From Bacteroidota bacterium (GTDB lineage: Bacteria > Bacteroidota > Bacteroidia > B-17B0 > Aurantibacillaceae): a DNA stretch of 64,000 bases. Made by a program: the position numbers and the translations under genes. How positions within the stretch are numbered: the stretch's first letter is position 1; every line of letters begins with the position of its first letter. Under the pieces are notes generated by a model. The model saw only the letters and a program-made list of their open reading frames with translations. It did no database searches and had not been told where the DNA came from. Shown in pieces: positions 46,579-56,471 of the stretch. The DNA is taken from the NCBI GenBank assembly GCA_020403265.1, contig JADBXZ010000009.1:1-64000 (forward strand). Reading direction: 5' to 3'.

Positions 46579-49197
46579 TTGAATATTAAAAGTAAATATC
46601 CATTTAAAGTTACAATTGCGCAACTGATTTTACTGGTGTTGCCAACTATTGCAATAATTTGCCTGAGTTTATTTAGATTAAACAATTACTATTCAATTTT
46701 AGAGAATAATTACATTTCACAAACAACTTATTTTTCAATAGGTATAATAGCCTCTGTTTTATTTCATCGATTTAACTTCCGTTTTATTACAGCCTTTTTA
46801 ATTCTGCTTTTTATCAATTCTATCATTTATCAATTACTTCAACGCATTTCAGTGGGGGAATTTGATGCATTCTTTGTTTCGGTTAAGTTCTATATTTTCT
46901 CAATTCTTGTGCTGTTAGGATGGGCAATAGGTTTTGCTTTAATCAGAAGCAAACTACTTGTGATTATTTGGTTGGCCACTTTAATTTTTGCTGAAATAAT
47001 AGCTATCAGCAAAACCAGCGATTTTCAGTTTGAGAACCTGATTCAAAGTATTATACCAAGCGCCATTTATTTAGTTTATATTTTATTTTCAATAGAATTA
47101 TTAAATAAATTAATTGAAGACTCTAACAATTTATTTAAGAAAATATTTAAACGATTTGCTTTATTTGCGGCCTTAGTTGTTCTTTTTTTGATTTTTACTT
47201 TTAACTTGTTCAAACCATCTTTTCAAGCCATTGAAAAAGAGTGGGGAGGCGGATCTTCTTCAGAGAAGAAGGAGGGTAAAAATTCCGGTGAGTCAATGAC
47301 AGAAAAGGGCAAAGGTGGCGGAATAAAGAACAAAGATCAAACCAAATTAGCCGGCAACTTAAATAAGGATAAGCAATTGGTGTTTGTAGCTAAGCTTAAT
47401 CATTTTTTCAGGAATTCTAATATTCCTAACCCGCTCTACTTTACGGCTAATTATTATACTAAATTTGATACAGCTACTCAAACATTTGAGATGGATCCAA
47501 GTATGCCTTTTAATGATTTGTTTATTCTCGATCCTTCAAAAATTGCTTTGTATTTTAAAAAGACAGACTCAAGTATTATCAGAAAAAGTTTAGGCAACCT
47601 CAACCGCGAGGTAGTTACAACTGAGGTTTATAAAGTCGCTATGGCTCCAGAAAGTTTTGTGGCCCCATCAAATGCATTTTATTGTCAGCCAATTTCAGTA
47701 CCCGACGAGTTTAAAAAGAATTATAAAAGTGCTTATGTAGCCAAAATGTGGGTGAGTAGTTTAAATAGTGCTTATTTTATTTATAACCCTGCGGGAAATA
47801 AAGTGTTGGAAAATTTTCAGGAAGAACGATTTTCGCTACTACGTAATATTCAGGAAATTAAAGGGCCGGATGAAAAGTTCATGGATTATTATACTTACAT
47901 GCCTTCTAATTCGGAATATGCAAGAATTTCGAAATTGGCCGATAGTGTAACAAGAGATTTTGTTGCACCTATTGATAAAGTAATTGCCATACGAAATTAT
48001 TTTTTGGCTAAAGACGAGTTTAAGCAGCCTTTATTTAAGTACACAGATAACCCGGGCGTGCCTGGTTTACCAAGTGCTAATAAACTAAACTACTTTTTAT
48101 TTGAAAATAGAAAAGGCTACTGTGCTTACTTTGCTGGGGCTACTTTATTTATGCTTCGCTCGTTAAAAATTCCTTCGCGCATAGCTGTAGGTTACCTTGC
48201 AGAGGACCGTAGTTCTAAGAACCCCGGATGGTATTGGTTTTATCAAGATCAAGCCCACGCATGGGTTCAGGTTTATTTTCAAGACTATGGATGGATAGAC
48301 TTTGACACAACCATTCCTGATGTGAATACTCAGCAAGCTTCACAGCCTGACGGTACACCTCCGCCTGATATTCCTACAACTTACTTGGTTATTGATGGAA
48401 AAGTAACCAAAGTAGATACTCTTAAAAAAACACTTGACGTTATAACTACTAAATTTTTGTATCATGATACTGAATTTGTCGCAAAAAGGGAAATTGAAGT
48501 TTTGAATGATGTAAGTTTAGCGAACATCCATAACGACACAGGAGCAGTTGCTCTTTCAGCAATTAAGATTGGTGAAAACGTTACTTTGGTTTCAAGCGCT
48601 GAGGTGTTTAAAACAATTTATATCACAAGTGATGATGATGCGGAAAGAATAATGGCTAAACTCAAACAGCCATTGCCAATAGATGAAGTTAAGTTGATGA
48701 AAAAAATTGAAAAGGAAGAGAATAAATCAAAAAGTAATTCTAAAAAGAAACCGTTTGATTGGATGAAATTGTTGAATGTGATTTTAATTGTTATCGTATT
48801 AGGATTAATTCTCACATTGTCCCTTCCGCTTATTATTTTTAACTATTATAGAGTAAAGGCTAATAAACTTAGTAAAGGTCAGGCAGCTGCTAGTTTACGA
48901 GGATTACTTTTTTACCTGAATCAATTAGATGCTTTACCTAATCATGTTAATGCACCGGAAGAAAGGGCTTATTTATTAGATAAGAGATTTGGCACCGACT
49001 TTAAGTATTTAAATTTAATTTATCAAAAGGCATATTATTCTACTAACCAATTAAATGATAATGAAACTATGTTTTTAAAAACAGCTTTTAATATTCAGTT
49101 AAGTCGTTTATCTAAATCTTTTACCTTTAAACAAAAGTTTTTAGGATTCTTGAACTTGAAGCGAACTATTAATTATTATAAATCAGTTAAAGCATAA
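46579..49197 (+). CDS. TgpA-like membrane transglutaminase/protease-fold protein
   Basis: 872 aa with a TTG start immediately after the DUF58 stop. Five to six N-terminal membrane helices, then a periplasmic region with the transglutaminase core: Cys in RKGYCAYFAGATLFML, His in QAHAWVQVYF and Asp in WIDFDTTIP form a complete triad. A last membrane helix (~residue 730-755) is followed by a ~110-residue cytoplasmic domain. In Pseudomonas, TgpA is essential and lies with MoxR and DUF58 genes; the substrate is unknown. Confidence 0.85.
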   Translation: MNIKSKYPFKVTIAQLILLVLPTIAIICLSLFRLNNYYSILENNYISQTTYFSIGIIASVLFHRFNFRFITAFLILLFINSIIYQLLQRISVGEFDAFFVSVKFYIFSILVLLGWAIGFALIRSKLLVIIWLATLIFAEIIAISKTSDFQFENLIQSIIPSAIYLVYILFSIELLNKLIEDSNNLFKKIFKRFALFAALVVLFLIFTFNLFKPSFQAIEKEWGGGSSSEKKEGKNSGESMTEKGKGGGIKNKDQTKLAGNLNKDKQLVFVAKLNHFFRNSNIPNPLYFTANYYTKFDTATQTFEMDPSMPFNDLFILDPSKIALYFKKTDSSIIRKSLGNLNREVVTTEVYKVAMAPESFVAPSNAFYCQPISVPDEFKKNYKSAYVAKMWVSSLNSAYFIYNPAGNKVLENFQEERFSLLRNIQEIKGPDEKFMDYYTYMPSNSEYARISKLADSVTRDFVAPIDKVIAIRNYFLAKDEFKQPLFKYTDNPGVPGLPSANKLNYFLFENRKGYCAYFAGATLFMLRSLKIPSRIAVGYLAEDRSSKNPGWYWFYQDQAHAWVQVYFQDYGWIDFDTTIPDVNTQQASQPDGTPPPDIPTTYLVIDGKVTKVDTLKKTLDVITTKFLYHDTEFVAKREIEVLNDVSLANIHNDTGAVALSAIKIGENVTLVSSAEVFKTIYITSDDDAERIMAKLKQPLPIDEVKLMKKIEKEENKSKSNSKKKPFDWMKLLNVILIVIVLGLILTLSLPLIIFNYYRVKANKLSKGQAAASLRGLLFYLNQLDALPNHVNAPEERAYLLDKRFGTDFKYLNLIYQKAYYSTNQLNDNETMFLKTAFNIQLSRLSKSFTFKQKFLGFLNLKRTINYYKSVKA

Positions 49198-49200
49198 ACC

Positions 49201-50193
49201 ATGGAAGTTAATGAACCAGTAATTGAAACACCTCGAACATCCAAAGTGGAAGAGTTAATTCATAACATAGAAACAGTAATTAAAGGCAAAAGAAACCAAA
49301 TTAAGTTGGTGCTAACGGCCCTGTTAGCTAAGGGTCATGTTTTAATGGAGGATAATCCCGGAACTGGGAAAACCGTTTTGGCTAAGACGTTGGCTCATAG
49401 TATTACAAACAACAAGACTTCTGGCGAAGCAAGTTTTAAACGTATACAGTTTACACCGGATTTATTGCCAATGGATTTAATTGGGTCACATATTTTTGAT
49501 GAAAGTAAAAAGGATTTTGTATTTAAAAAAGGACCACTTTTTTGCAATTTTTTATTAGCCGATGAAATTAATCGTGCATCGCCAAAGGTTCAATCAGCAT
49601 TGCTTGAATGTATGGCAGAAAATCAAATAACTATTGGTGAAACCACGTATCCATTGGAGAATCTATTTTTCACAATTGCAACACAAAATCCTGTTGAAAT
49701 GGAAGGAACATATCCTCTGCCATCTGCACAACTTGATAGATTCTTTATAAAAATTTATTTTGGTTATGTAGATGCTGAGACCGAATTGGATATTTACACT
49801 AATTATTTAAACATTGGCAAAAGCAGCGCATCTATTAAAGCTATTGTGTCGCTGGCTGAAATTCTTAAAATGCAGGAGGAGTGTGAAAATATATTTATCC
49901 ATCCTGAATTAGTAATTGCCGTTAAGAATATAATCGTGCAAACTCGTCAACATCCTGAAATTAATTTAGGTGCTTCTACACGAAGTGGAATCGCTTTTTT
50001 GAAATGTCTTAAAGCTTTTGCTTTTGTTAACGGCAGAAACTTTGTAACCGAAGACGACTTGGCTCATTTAACAATTCCTGTACTTGATCATCGTTTAATT
50101 TACAGAAACAAGGAAGCAAAACAAAAGTTACTACAAACTTTTGTTTCAAAGGAGATAGAACGGCTTAAAAAAATCAACCTTCAATCTGCCTGA
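49201..50193 (+). CDS. MoxR-family AAA+ ATPase
   Basis: 330 aa. Walker A NPGTGKTVLAKTLA, Walker B NFLLADEINRASPKVQSALLE, the sensor ATQNPVEMEGTYPLP-AQLDRF block and the C-terminal lid TRSGIAFLKCLKAF. MoxR ATPases act as chaperones for DUF58, vWA or transglutaminase partners; both partners are encoded just upstream (3-bp gap). Confidence 0.93.
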   Translation: MEVNEPVIETPRTSKVEELIHNIETVIKGKRNQIKLVLTALLAKGHVLMEDNPGTGKTVLAKTLAHSITNNKTSGEASFKRIQFTPDLLPMDLIGSHIFDESKKDFVFKKGPLFCNFLLADEINRASPKVQSALLECMAENQITIGETTYPLENLFFTIATQNPVEMEGTYPLPSAQLDRFFIKIYFGYVDAETELDIYTNYLNIGKSSASIKAIVSLAEILKMQEECENIFIHPELVIAVKNIIVQTRQHPEINLGASTRSGIAFLKCLKAFAFVNGRNFVTEDDLAHLTIPVLDHRLIYRNKEAKQKLLQTFVSKEIERLKKINLQSA

Positions 50194-52223
50194 TGACTTT
50201 CATAAATAACAGATCAAATTCTAGGCATAAGAAACCTGCTTTTCATTTTAGAAGGTATGTTATTATAATTTATATATTTTCTCTAGTTAATTTAACCTTT
50301 GCTCAAAAGAGCGCGGCTCGTTATGAGATAGATGCTAAAAGAGCCGGGCTTGATGTTACAGGCAAAGAGGCAATGCCAAGAAGTAAAGAGTTTATCAGAT
50401 TGGATAGTACATATTATGTTGGTTATTTAATCGAAGGCCTTTATAAGTATGATAGAAGCAGCGATTATTTGGGCTATCAACTAGCAGTTAAGCCATTGGC
50501 AAAAGCGTTAAATTTATTTGAAAAGGACTTTTCGTTAAACATGAAAAATTTATTTTCATCAACTCAATATTTTGTAAACAACAATCAATATTTCAGTGAT
50601 TTTTACTCAATTGTTTCAACACTTCAATATTGTTATAACAATTTGGAAATGCCAGACTCATCCATGGCACTTATTCAGCGTGTCGAAAGCTATCAATTTC
50701 AAAGAGATTTTTTTTCTACTGGGGCAGATAAGGCTTGGCTTTATCACCGTAACAGATTTTACACTTCTGAAAAATTTTCATTCTTAAAAAACAGCATTGC
50801 GGAAAATGAGAAGATGGCTTTTGCTTGCTGTTATGAACAAATTGAAAAAATATACAAGAATAAATCTGTTAATGATTACTGGTATGGGCCTTACCAGAGT
50901 ACTGATGATTTAATGATGGTTTATCATAATTTGGCAATAATTCACAATTACAATAAAAATTATGATAGTACTGCTTATTACCAGCAATTACTGATGCAAG
51001 GAGGAAGGTTGTCTTGGAATAATTATGCCAACGACCAACAAGAGCTTGGTAATTTTGATATTGCTACAGAAAATTATGCTAAGCAAGAATATTACGGTAG
51101 AAATTTTCAATTAAGTGAGCCGCATTATTATTTACCCACCATGTATATTTATGCAGGTAAAACTAAGGAAGCAATAAACATGGCTCAAGCTAAAATTTCT
51201 CAATCTGGTTCAACACCTGGATTTGGATGGTATAATATTGCCTTATCACGGGCTTATTTGTACGATGGGCAATTGGATAGTGCAAATTTTTATTTGGACA
51301 AGGCAGCAAATTTTAAAGAGTTGCATATTGGCACCACGTTAACACAAAGTCAGTATGATTTTACAATCAATCTTTTGCGCTTACAACTAATTAACAAAAA
51401 ATCTGCATTGATTAAATTTTTGAATAATGGTTGGTGGTATTCAACGGATGTATTTGAAGTATTTAGTTTGTTTATTCAAAAAACAATTTTGGAGTATGCT
51501 TTAGTCAATGAACTTTCGGGTAATCTGGAACGAGAGCGATTAATCTATGAGTTATTTTGTTCAGAGAGTACAGTAACATTTGATGAATCATGGTTTTTGC
51601 TGAAAGAATTTTCTAAAAATTATTTTAACAAGAAATATGAAACTTACATAGCGTCAGACAAAAGAGAAAAAATTGTGCGTTATTTTAAACTTTACAATTT
51701 AAAATTTCTTGAAGAATTGGGTGATGAATCTGAGTCTAATCAAATGGCTAATCAATTAATTTCTGAAACATTAACAGGGGAAGAGACAACCAATCCGAAT
51801 TTATTGGTTAATTTGGAATATGAGAAATTATTTATATACAGGTTGCTCGAAAGTGCTGCCAGAACAAGTGAATCAAAAGACGCGTTAGTAGCTAAATGTT
51901 ACGATGCTTTTCCTCAGTTGCTTCCTTTTTCCGGACTTAAAGCTAAACTTAATTTAACCATCACAGGAACGGACGATGATGTAATTAGTGAAATAAAAGA
52001 AGAAATTGAAGACTGTAACTTTGAAAATTCAACTGAAATTAACTTGCCACAAGCGAATATTAATTTCACCAAAAAGGGTTCTGCTTATCTTGCAACTGTT
52101 ACGGTTAAAAATTTCTCAACTGATACTGAAATAGTAAGTACGTTAGTATTTAATGATTCAAAAGATGTTGCGAAGGAATTGGTGCTGCGTTTGTTTCATA
52201 AAGGTGGTACAGGAAAAATATGA
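50193..52223 (+). CDS. Secreted TPR-like protein of the MoxR operon
   Basis: 676 aa; ATG overlaps the moxR stop by one base (TGATG). Signal sequence (residues ~20-38, FSLVNLTFAQ), then mostly helical repeats with TPR character (WYNIALSRAYLYDGQLDSANFYLDKAA, in part). No enzymatic motif. Its position as last gene in the operon suggests a periplasmic scaffold partner of the transglutaminase. Confidence 0.7.
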   Translation: MTFINNRSNSRHKKPAFHFRRYVIIIYIFSLVNLTFAQKSAARYEIDAKRAGLDVTGKEAMPRSKEFIRLDSTYYVGYLIEGLYKYDRSSDYLGYQLAVKPLAKALNLFEKDFSLNMKNLFSSTQYFVNNNQYFSDFYSIVSTLQYCYNNLEMPDSSMALIQRVESYQFQRDFFSTGADKAWLYHRNRFYTSEKFSFLKNSIAENEKMAFACCYEQIEKIYKNKSVNDYWYGPYQSTDDLMMVYHNLAIIHNYNKNYDSTAYYQQLLMQGGRLSWNNYANDQQELGNFDIATENYAKQEYYGRNFQLSEPHYYLPTMYIYAGKTKEAINMAQAKISQSGSTPGFGWYNIALSRAYLYDGQLDSANFYLDKAANFKELHIGTTLTQSQYDFTINLLRLQLINKKSALIKFLNNGWWYSTDVFEVFSLFIQKTILEYALVNELSGNLERERLIYELFCSESTVTFDESWFLLKEFSKNYFNKKYETYIASDKREKIVRYFKLYNLKFLEELGDESESNQMANQLISETLTGEETTNPNLLVNLEYEKLFIYRLLESAARTSESKDALVAKCYDAFPQLLPFSGLKAKLNLTITGTDDDVISEIKEEIEDCNFENSTEINLPQANINFTKKGSAYLATVTVKNFSTDTEIVSTLVFNDSKDVAKELVLRLFHKGGTGKI

Positions 52224-52250
52224 GAGTTAGTTTTTAGTTAATTGAATAAT

Positions 52251-52796
52251 TTAATGAGAGCTTGATAAAGGAAAAGATTCAAGTATCTGCCAATTTTCAT
52301 TTAATTTGAGGATTGAAAAATTAATAGCAATGAACTCAAGGTTTGAGTTAAAGCTAGTTAAAAATGATTTAACTTCTTTAAACTGTTTTTTTTTCAAATC
52401 ACGAAAAGCCACCGTAATATGTGGATGAAAGCCTCTGGCATTACCGATTTCATTTTCAAGATTAAAGTTAGTGGCCAGATGTTTAACAATTAATTTCTGA
52501 AAAGAGATTAGGGCTTCATTCAATTGGATGTCTATAAAAATGACGCGTTGATCAAAGGCACTAAATCCATTAGATTTTATTTCTATGGGTACATCGAACT
52601 TGATTTTTTTAAGAGAATTAATTAAAACTGGCTCATTTTTATTTTGCAATTCAAATGGCATGTGCAAGGTTATATGCGAAGGACTTCTCATTGCACCTTT
52701 TAAACCGAAATGATAATGTAACTGCTGCTTTATTTGCTCCACTTCATCAAGGTAAGGCTGGGGTAAAACGATTGCTAAAAAGTATTTGTTTTTCAT
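52251..52796 (-). CDS. thpR: 2'-5' RNA ligase-like 2H phosphoesterase
   Basis: 181 aa from ATG 52796; the much longer open frame upstream runs antisense through the next gene. It has both His motifs, HITLHMPF and HPHITVAF, of the 2H superfamily (LigT/ThpR), which act on 2',3'-cyclic phosphates or RNA ends. Divergent from the nucleotidyltransferase gene, 55 bp apart. Confidence 0.8.
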   Translation of the reverse strand: MKNKYFLAIVLPQPYLDEVEQIKQQLHYHFGLKGAMRSPSHITLHMPFELQNKNEPVLINSLKKIKFDVPIEIKSNGFSAFDQRVIFIDIQLNEALISFQKLIVKHLATNFNLENEIGNARGFHPHITVAFRDLKKKQFKEVKSFLTSFNSNLEFIAINFSILKLNENWQILESFPLSSSH

Positions 52797-52851
52797 TAAT
52801 TTGAATGCCAATAGTCGGCAAATTATGTTATTTTTGTTGAAATTAAAAATT

Positions 52852-53862
52852 ATGCAAATTATTATACCAATGGCTGGTAAGGGCAAGCGAATGAGACCAC
52901 ATACGCTTACAACGGCTAAGCCTTTAATAACGGTTGCTGGAAAGCCAATTGTACAACATTTAGTTGAAGATATAACTAAGGTTTGTGGGGAAAAGGTGGC
53001 TGAAATCGCTTTCATTATTGGCCCTGACTTTGGTGAGGAAGTGGAGAAAAATTTAATAAAAGTGGCCGAAAGTCAAGGTGCTAAAGGAACAATTTATTAT
53101 CAAGAGAAAGCACTTGGAACAGCTCACGCAATTATGTGCGCTAAAAATTCTATAAAAGGAAAAACAGTAGTGGCCTTTGCAGACACATTGTTTAAGGCCG
53201 ACTTTGTAATGGACACTGAACAAGAAGGCGTAATATGGGTTCAAAAAATTGATGACCCAAGACAATTTGGGGTTGTAAAATTAAATTCAGATAATGTTAT
53301 TACTGATTTTGTTGAAAAACCTCAGACTTTTATAAGTGATTTGGCAATTATTGGCATTTATTATTTTAAAGATGGAGATTATTTAAAAAGTGAGTTACAA
53401 TACTTACTTGACAACAATATTACTGATAAAGGAGAATTCCAACTCACAAATGCACTGGAAAATATGAAGACGAAGGGTACAAAATTCAAACCAGGGCAGG
53501 TAACAGAGTGGTTAGATTGTGGAAACAAAGACGCTACAGTATACACTAATCAGCGTGTATTAGAATTTAAAAAGGGACAGCCGGAGTTGAAATGTAAAAA
53601 CATAGTTAATACTAATAGCATCATCGTTGAGCCTTGTTATATTGGAGAAGGAGTTGAACTCATTAATTCTGTTGTAGGCCCTCATGTTAGTATAGGAAGT
53701 CGCTCTAGTATCCAAAATTCAATCGTTTCAAATTCTATTTTGCAAGCAGACGTTAAGCTTCAAAACACAGTTGTTAGCAATAGCATGGTAGGTACAGGAG
53801 CTGAAGTAAAAGGAAAAAAACTGGATTTAAGTGTAAGTGATTATTCTCAAATTGTTGCGTAG
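52852..53862 (+). CDS. Sugar-1-phosphate nucleotidyltransferase with C-terminal beta-helix
   Basis: 336 aa from ATG 52852. IIPMAGKGKRMRPHTLT is the nucleotide-binding loop, LITVAGKPI and AFADTLF the metal region, and DKGEFQLTNAL plus EWLDCGN are glucose-1-phosphate thymidylyl/uridylyltransferase features. Residues ~255-330 form a left-handed beta-helix of hexapeptide repeats (ELINSVVGPHVSIGSRSSI, in part). It makes an NDP-sugar, probably for surface polysaccharide. A TATTTTTG box (52829-52836) is a likely -7 element. Confidence 0.85.
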   Translation: MQIIIPMAGKGKRMRPHTLTTAKPLITVAGKPIVQHLVEDITKVCGEKVAEIAFIIGPDFGEEVEKNLIKVAESQGAKGTIYYQEKALGTAHAIMCAKNSIKGKTVVAFADTLFKADFVMDTEQEGVIWVQKIDDPRQFGVVKLNSDNVITDFVEKPQTFISDLAIIGIYYFKDGDYLKSELQYLLDNNITDKGEFQLTNALENMKTKGTKFKPGQVTEWLDCGNKDATVYTNQRVLEFKKGQPELKCKNIVNTNSIIVEPCYIGEGVELINSVVGPHVSIGSRSSIQNSIVSNSILQADVKLQNTVVSNSMVGTGAEVKGKKLDLSVSDYSQIVA

Positions 53863-55600
53863 CCTCAGTATATTTGTTTGTTTGGTTTATCTGGTTTCTT
53901 GCAAAACAGCGAAATTAGCTAGTGGCGATAAAAAAATTGAGACAAATAAGCCTACATCTTCTGCATTATCTGAGGCTGCTGAATTGCAATTTGGACGTGC
54001 TTTTATTGATGGATGCACTGCACGGCAAAAAAATGATGTTGATGCTGCCATCAAATTTTTTACTGAATGTAAACAAATTGATCCTAAGTCAGCACCGGTT
54101 GCATATGCATTAGCTAAGATATATTTGGAAAAAAACAGTCCTTTATTGGCAATTGAGCAGGCTAAATTTTGTGCTGCTTCTGATTTGAAAAACGAATATT
54201 ACCAAAAAATTTTAATTGATGCTTATAATGCGAATAAACAATTTCAGCAAGCAATTAAAGTCGCCGAATTACTTGTGAAGAATTTTCCGAATGTGATCGA
54301 ATTTAAGGAAGATTTAGCTATTCAATACGCAGGTGTTAATGAGTTTAACAAGGCGTTTAATTTGTACAACGAAATTGAGAAAATATATGGTTTCAACGAA
54401 CAAATCACAAACAACAAGGTAAAACTTCTTAGAAATCAAAACAAGTTTTCTGAAGCGGAAGCTGAATTAATAAAACTTACTGAAACAGACAAATTAAACA
54501 CAGACTATTTAGCTATCTTAGCTGAGTTTTACGAAGAAGCTGAAAAACGGGATAAAGCCAAATTGATTTATGATAGAATTCTTGAAATAAATCCAAGTCA
54601 TCCAACAGTAAATTTAGCTTTAAGCGACTATTATAATTTACAGCAATCACCTCAAAAGGGATTTGAATTTTTGAAAAAAGCTTTTCAAAATCCGGATTTA
54701 GACCCTTCAGTAAAAGCTAACATTGCATTTAATTATTACATAAGATCTGAAAAAAGTGGAAATCCTGAAACGATTAAGCAAGGAAAAGAGTTAGCAAATA
54801 TTTTTATAACTGTGCATCCAAAAAATTCTGACGCTAATGGTGTTTTTGCAGATTATTTAATGTTGGACAATAAACCAAAGGAAGCTGCAAAGTTTTACTA
54901 TCAGGCTGCGGCATCAGAGAAAAGTAATTACAAGGTGTGGGAACAGTTAATGTATGTATACAATGATATTAGCAACTTTGATTCACTAAAATCGGTCAGT
55001 TTAAAAGCTATAGAGTTGTTTCCAAACCAGCCAAACCCATATTTTTTTAATGGGATTTCAAATATTAAGCTTAAAAAGTATGATCAAGCTATAACAGCCT
55101 TAAAGGATGGCTTAGAGTTTGTAATAGATAATAAAGTTCAAATGCTTTCATTTTATTATAATTTAGCAGAAGCATATAATTATTCAAATGATTATACAAA
55201 TTCTGATAAGGCATTTGAAGATGCTTTAAAGATTGATTCTGATAATACTTTAGTGTTAAATAATTATGCGTATTACCTCTCCGTTAGAAAGTCGAAATTA
55301 GATATTGCTGAAAAAATGGCTAAACGAAGTAATGAGTTACAGCCCAATAACCGTAACTACATGGATACTTATGGCTGGATTTTGTTTCAGCAAAAAAAAT
55401 ACGTTGAAGCTGAAGTTTGGATCGCAAATGCCCTCAAAATTCCACCTCCAAATGCAAATATTCTCGAGCATTATGGTGATGTAATGTTTAAATTAAATAA
55501 AACTTCCGACGCATTAAAATATTGGCAAGAGGCAAAAAAATTGTCAGGTGGTAATGACAAATTAAATCTTAAAATAAGTTCAAAGGAAATCATTGACTAA
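53837..55600 (+). CDS. TPR lipoprotein
   Basis: 587 aa with a GTG start at 53837 (a TTG at 53852 is an alternative), overlapping the previous gene by 26 bp. Lipobox LVYLVSC near residue 22. It has at least ten tetratricopeptide repeats, e.g. PVAYALAKIYLEKNSPLLAIE and ILNNYAYYLSVRKSKLD-like units. It is likely an outer-membrane lipoprotein facing the periplasm. Its operon includes the DUF4292 lipoprotein and the EnvC-like protein. Confidence 0.85.
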   Translation: MIILKLLRSLSIFVCLVYLVSCKTAKLASGDKKIETNKPTSSALSEAAELQFGRAFIDGCTARQKNDVDAAIKFFTECKQIDPKSAPVAYALAKIYLEKNSPLLAIEQAKFCAASDLKNEYYQKILIDAYNANKQFQQAIKVAELLVKNFPNVIEFKEDLAIQYAGVNEFNKAFNLYNEIEKIYGFNEQITNNKVKLLRNQNKFSEAEAELIKLTETDKLNTDYLAILAEFYEEAEKRDKAKLIYDRILEINPSHPTVNLALSDYYNLQQSPQKGFEFLKKAFQNPDLDPSVKANIAFNYYIRSEKSGNPETIKQGKELANIFITVHPKNSDANGVFADYLMLDNKPKEAAKFYYQAAASEKSNYKVWEQLMYVYNDISNFDSLKSVSLKAIELFPNQPNPYFFNGISNIKLKKYDQAITALKDGLEFVIDNKVQMLSFYYNLAEAYNYSNDYTNSDKAFEDALKIDSDNTLVLNNYAYYLSVRKSKLDIAEKMAKRSNELQPNNRNYMDTYGWILFQQKKYVEAEVWIANALKIPPPNANILEHYGDVMFKLNKTSDALKYWQEAKKLSGGNDKLNLKISSKEIID

Positions 55601-56471
55601 AATTAAATATATAGCTTTATTAGTAAGTATTTTACTTGGCTCTTTTGTCGTGGGCTGTAAATCCAATAAAAAAACAAAAAAAACAACTGAAAATGTTGTT
55701 CAACCTACAGACACATTGAACAATAAATGTAAACTCGATTTTAAGAATGGCAGAGCTTTAACAAAGTATATGCTTGAAAACGAATTTAAATTTGATTGGC
55801 TTTACCTTAAGGCTAATGTGGAGAGTAATGTGGATAATGACGAAAACAACTTCGATGTTAAAGCCAGAATTAAACGGGATAGCGTAATTTATATTGTAGT
55901 GGAAAAATTAGGATTGGATGTTGCTAAAATTCTAATAACACAAGACTCAGTAAGAATGAGATTTGATTTAAAAAGGCAATACTTTAAAGGGGATTTTAAA
56001 TATATTAATGACTTGTTAAATGCCGATCTGGATTTTGAAGTATTGCAATCGGTTTTGGTTGGAAATAGTGCTAAATTTTACGATGAAGATGAAAAGTTAA
56101 ATCCTGTAACCGATCGAACAAATTGTAATTATAAATTAAGTACTGAGCGAAAAAAACGGCTACGCCGGATTCAGAATAATGCGGAGCCTGCTGTTAAAGC
56201 TCTGCAAATCATCACGTTGAATCCCGATAACTTTAAAATAACGAAGAATGAATTTATTGATCCATTAACAAATCGAATTTTTGCAGCAAACTATCAAGAT
56301 TTTAATAATAAGGACAGCATTTATGCACCAAGGCTTGTTAATATTGATATACTAGCAGAGAAAAAAGCTAAGCTGAAAATTGAGTATGTTCGTATTGAAA
56401 AGAACGTACCACAAAAAGTTACGTTGAATATTCCAAAAAGCTATGATCCAATTGAGATTAAGAAAAAGTAA
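55593..56471 (+). CDS. DUF4292 lipoprotein
   Basis: 292 aa with a TTG start that overlaps the TPR gene by 8 bp. Lipobox SFVVGC (Cys22). The body is a LolA/LolB-like antiparallel sheet (FDVKARIKRDSVIYIVVEKLGLDVAKILI, in parts) typical of DUF4292. In Bacteroidota this gene often precedes a peptidoglycan-hydrolase-related gene, as it does here. Function unknown; a lipid- or glycan-binding role is inferred from the fold. Confidence 0.85.
   Translation: MTKIKYIALLVSILLGSFVVGCKSNKKTKKTTENVVQPTDTLNNKCKLDFKNGRALTKYMLENEFKFDWLYLKANVESNVDNDENNFDVKARIKRDSVIYIVVEKLGLDVAKILITQDSVRMRFDLKRQYFKGDFKYINDLLNADLDFEVLQSVLVGNSAKFYDEDEKLNPVTDRTNCNYKLSTERKKRLRRIQNNAEPAVKALQIITLNPDNFKITKNEFIDPLTNRIFAANYQDFNNKDSIYAPRLVNIDILAEKKAKLKIEYVRIEKNVPQKVTLNIPKSYDPIEIKKK

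Noticed and set aside
52797-53015. N-terminal extension of the 2H phosphoesterase
   Set aside because: It lies antisense to the nucleotidyltransferase gene and its promoter; the family starts at 52796.
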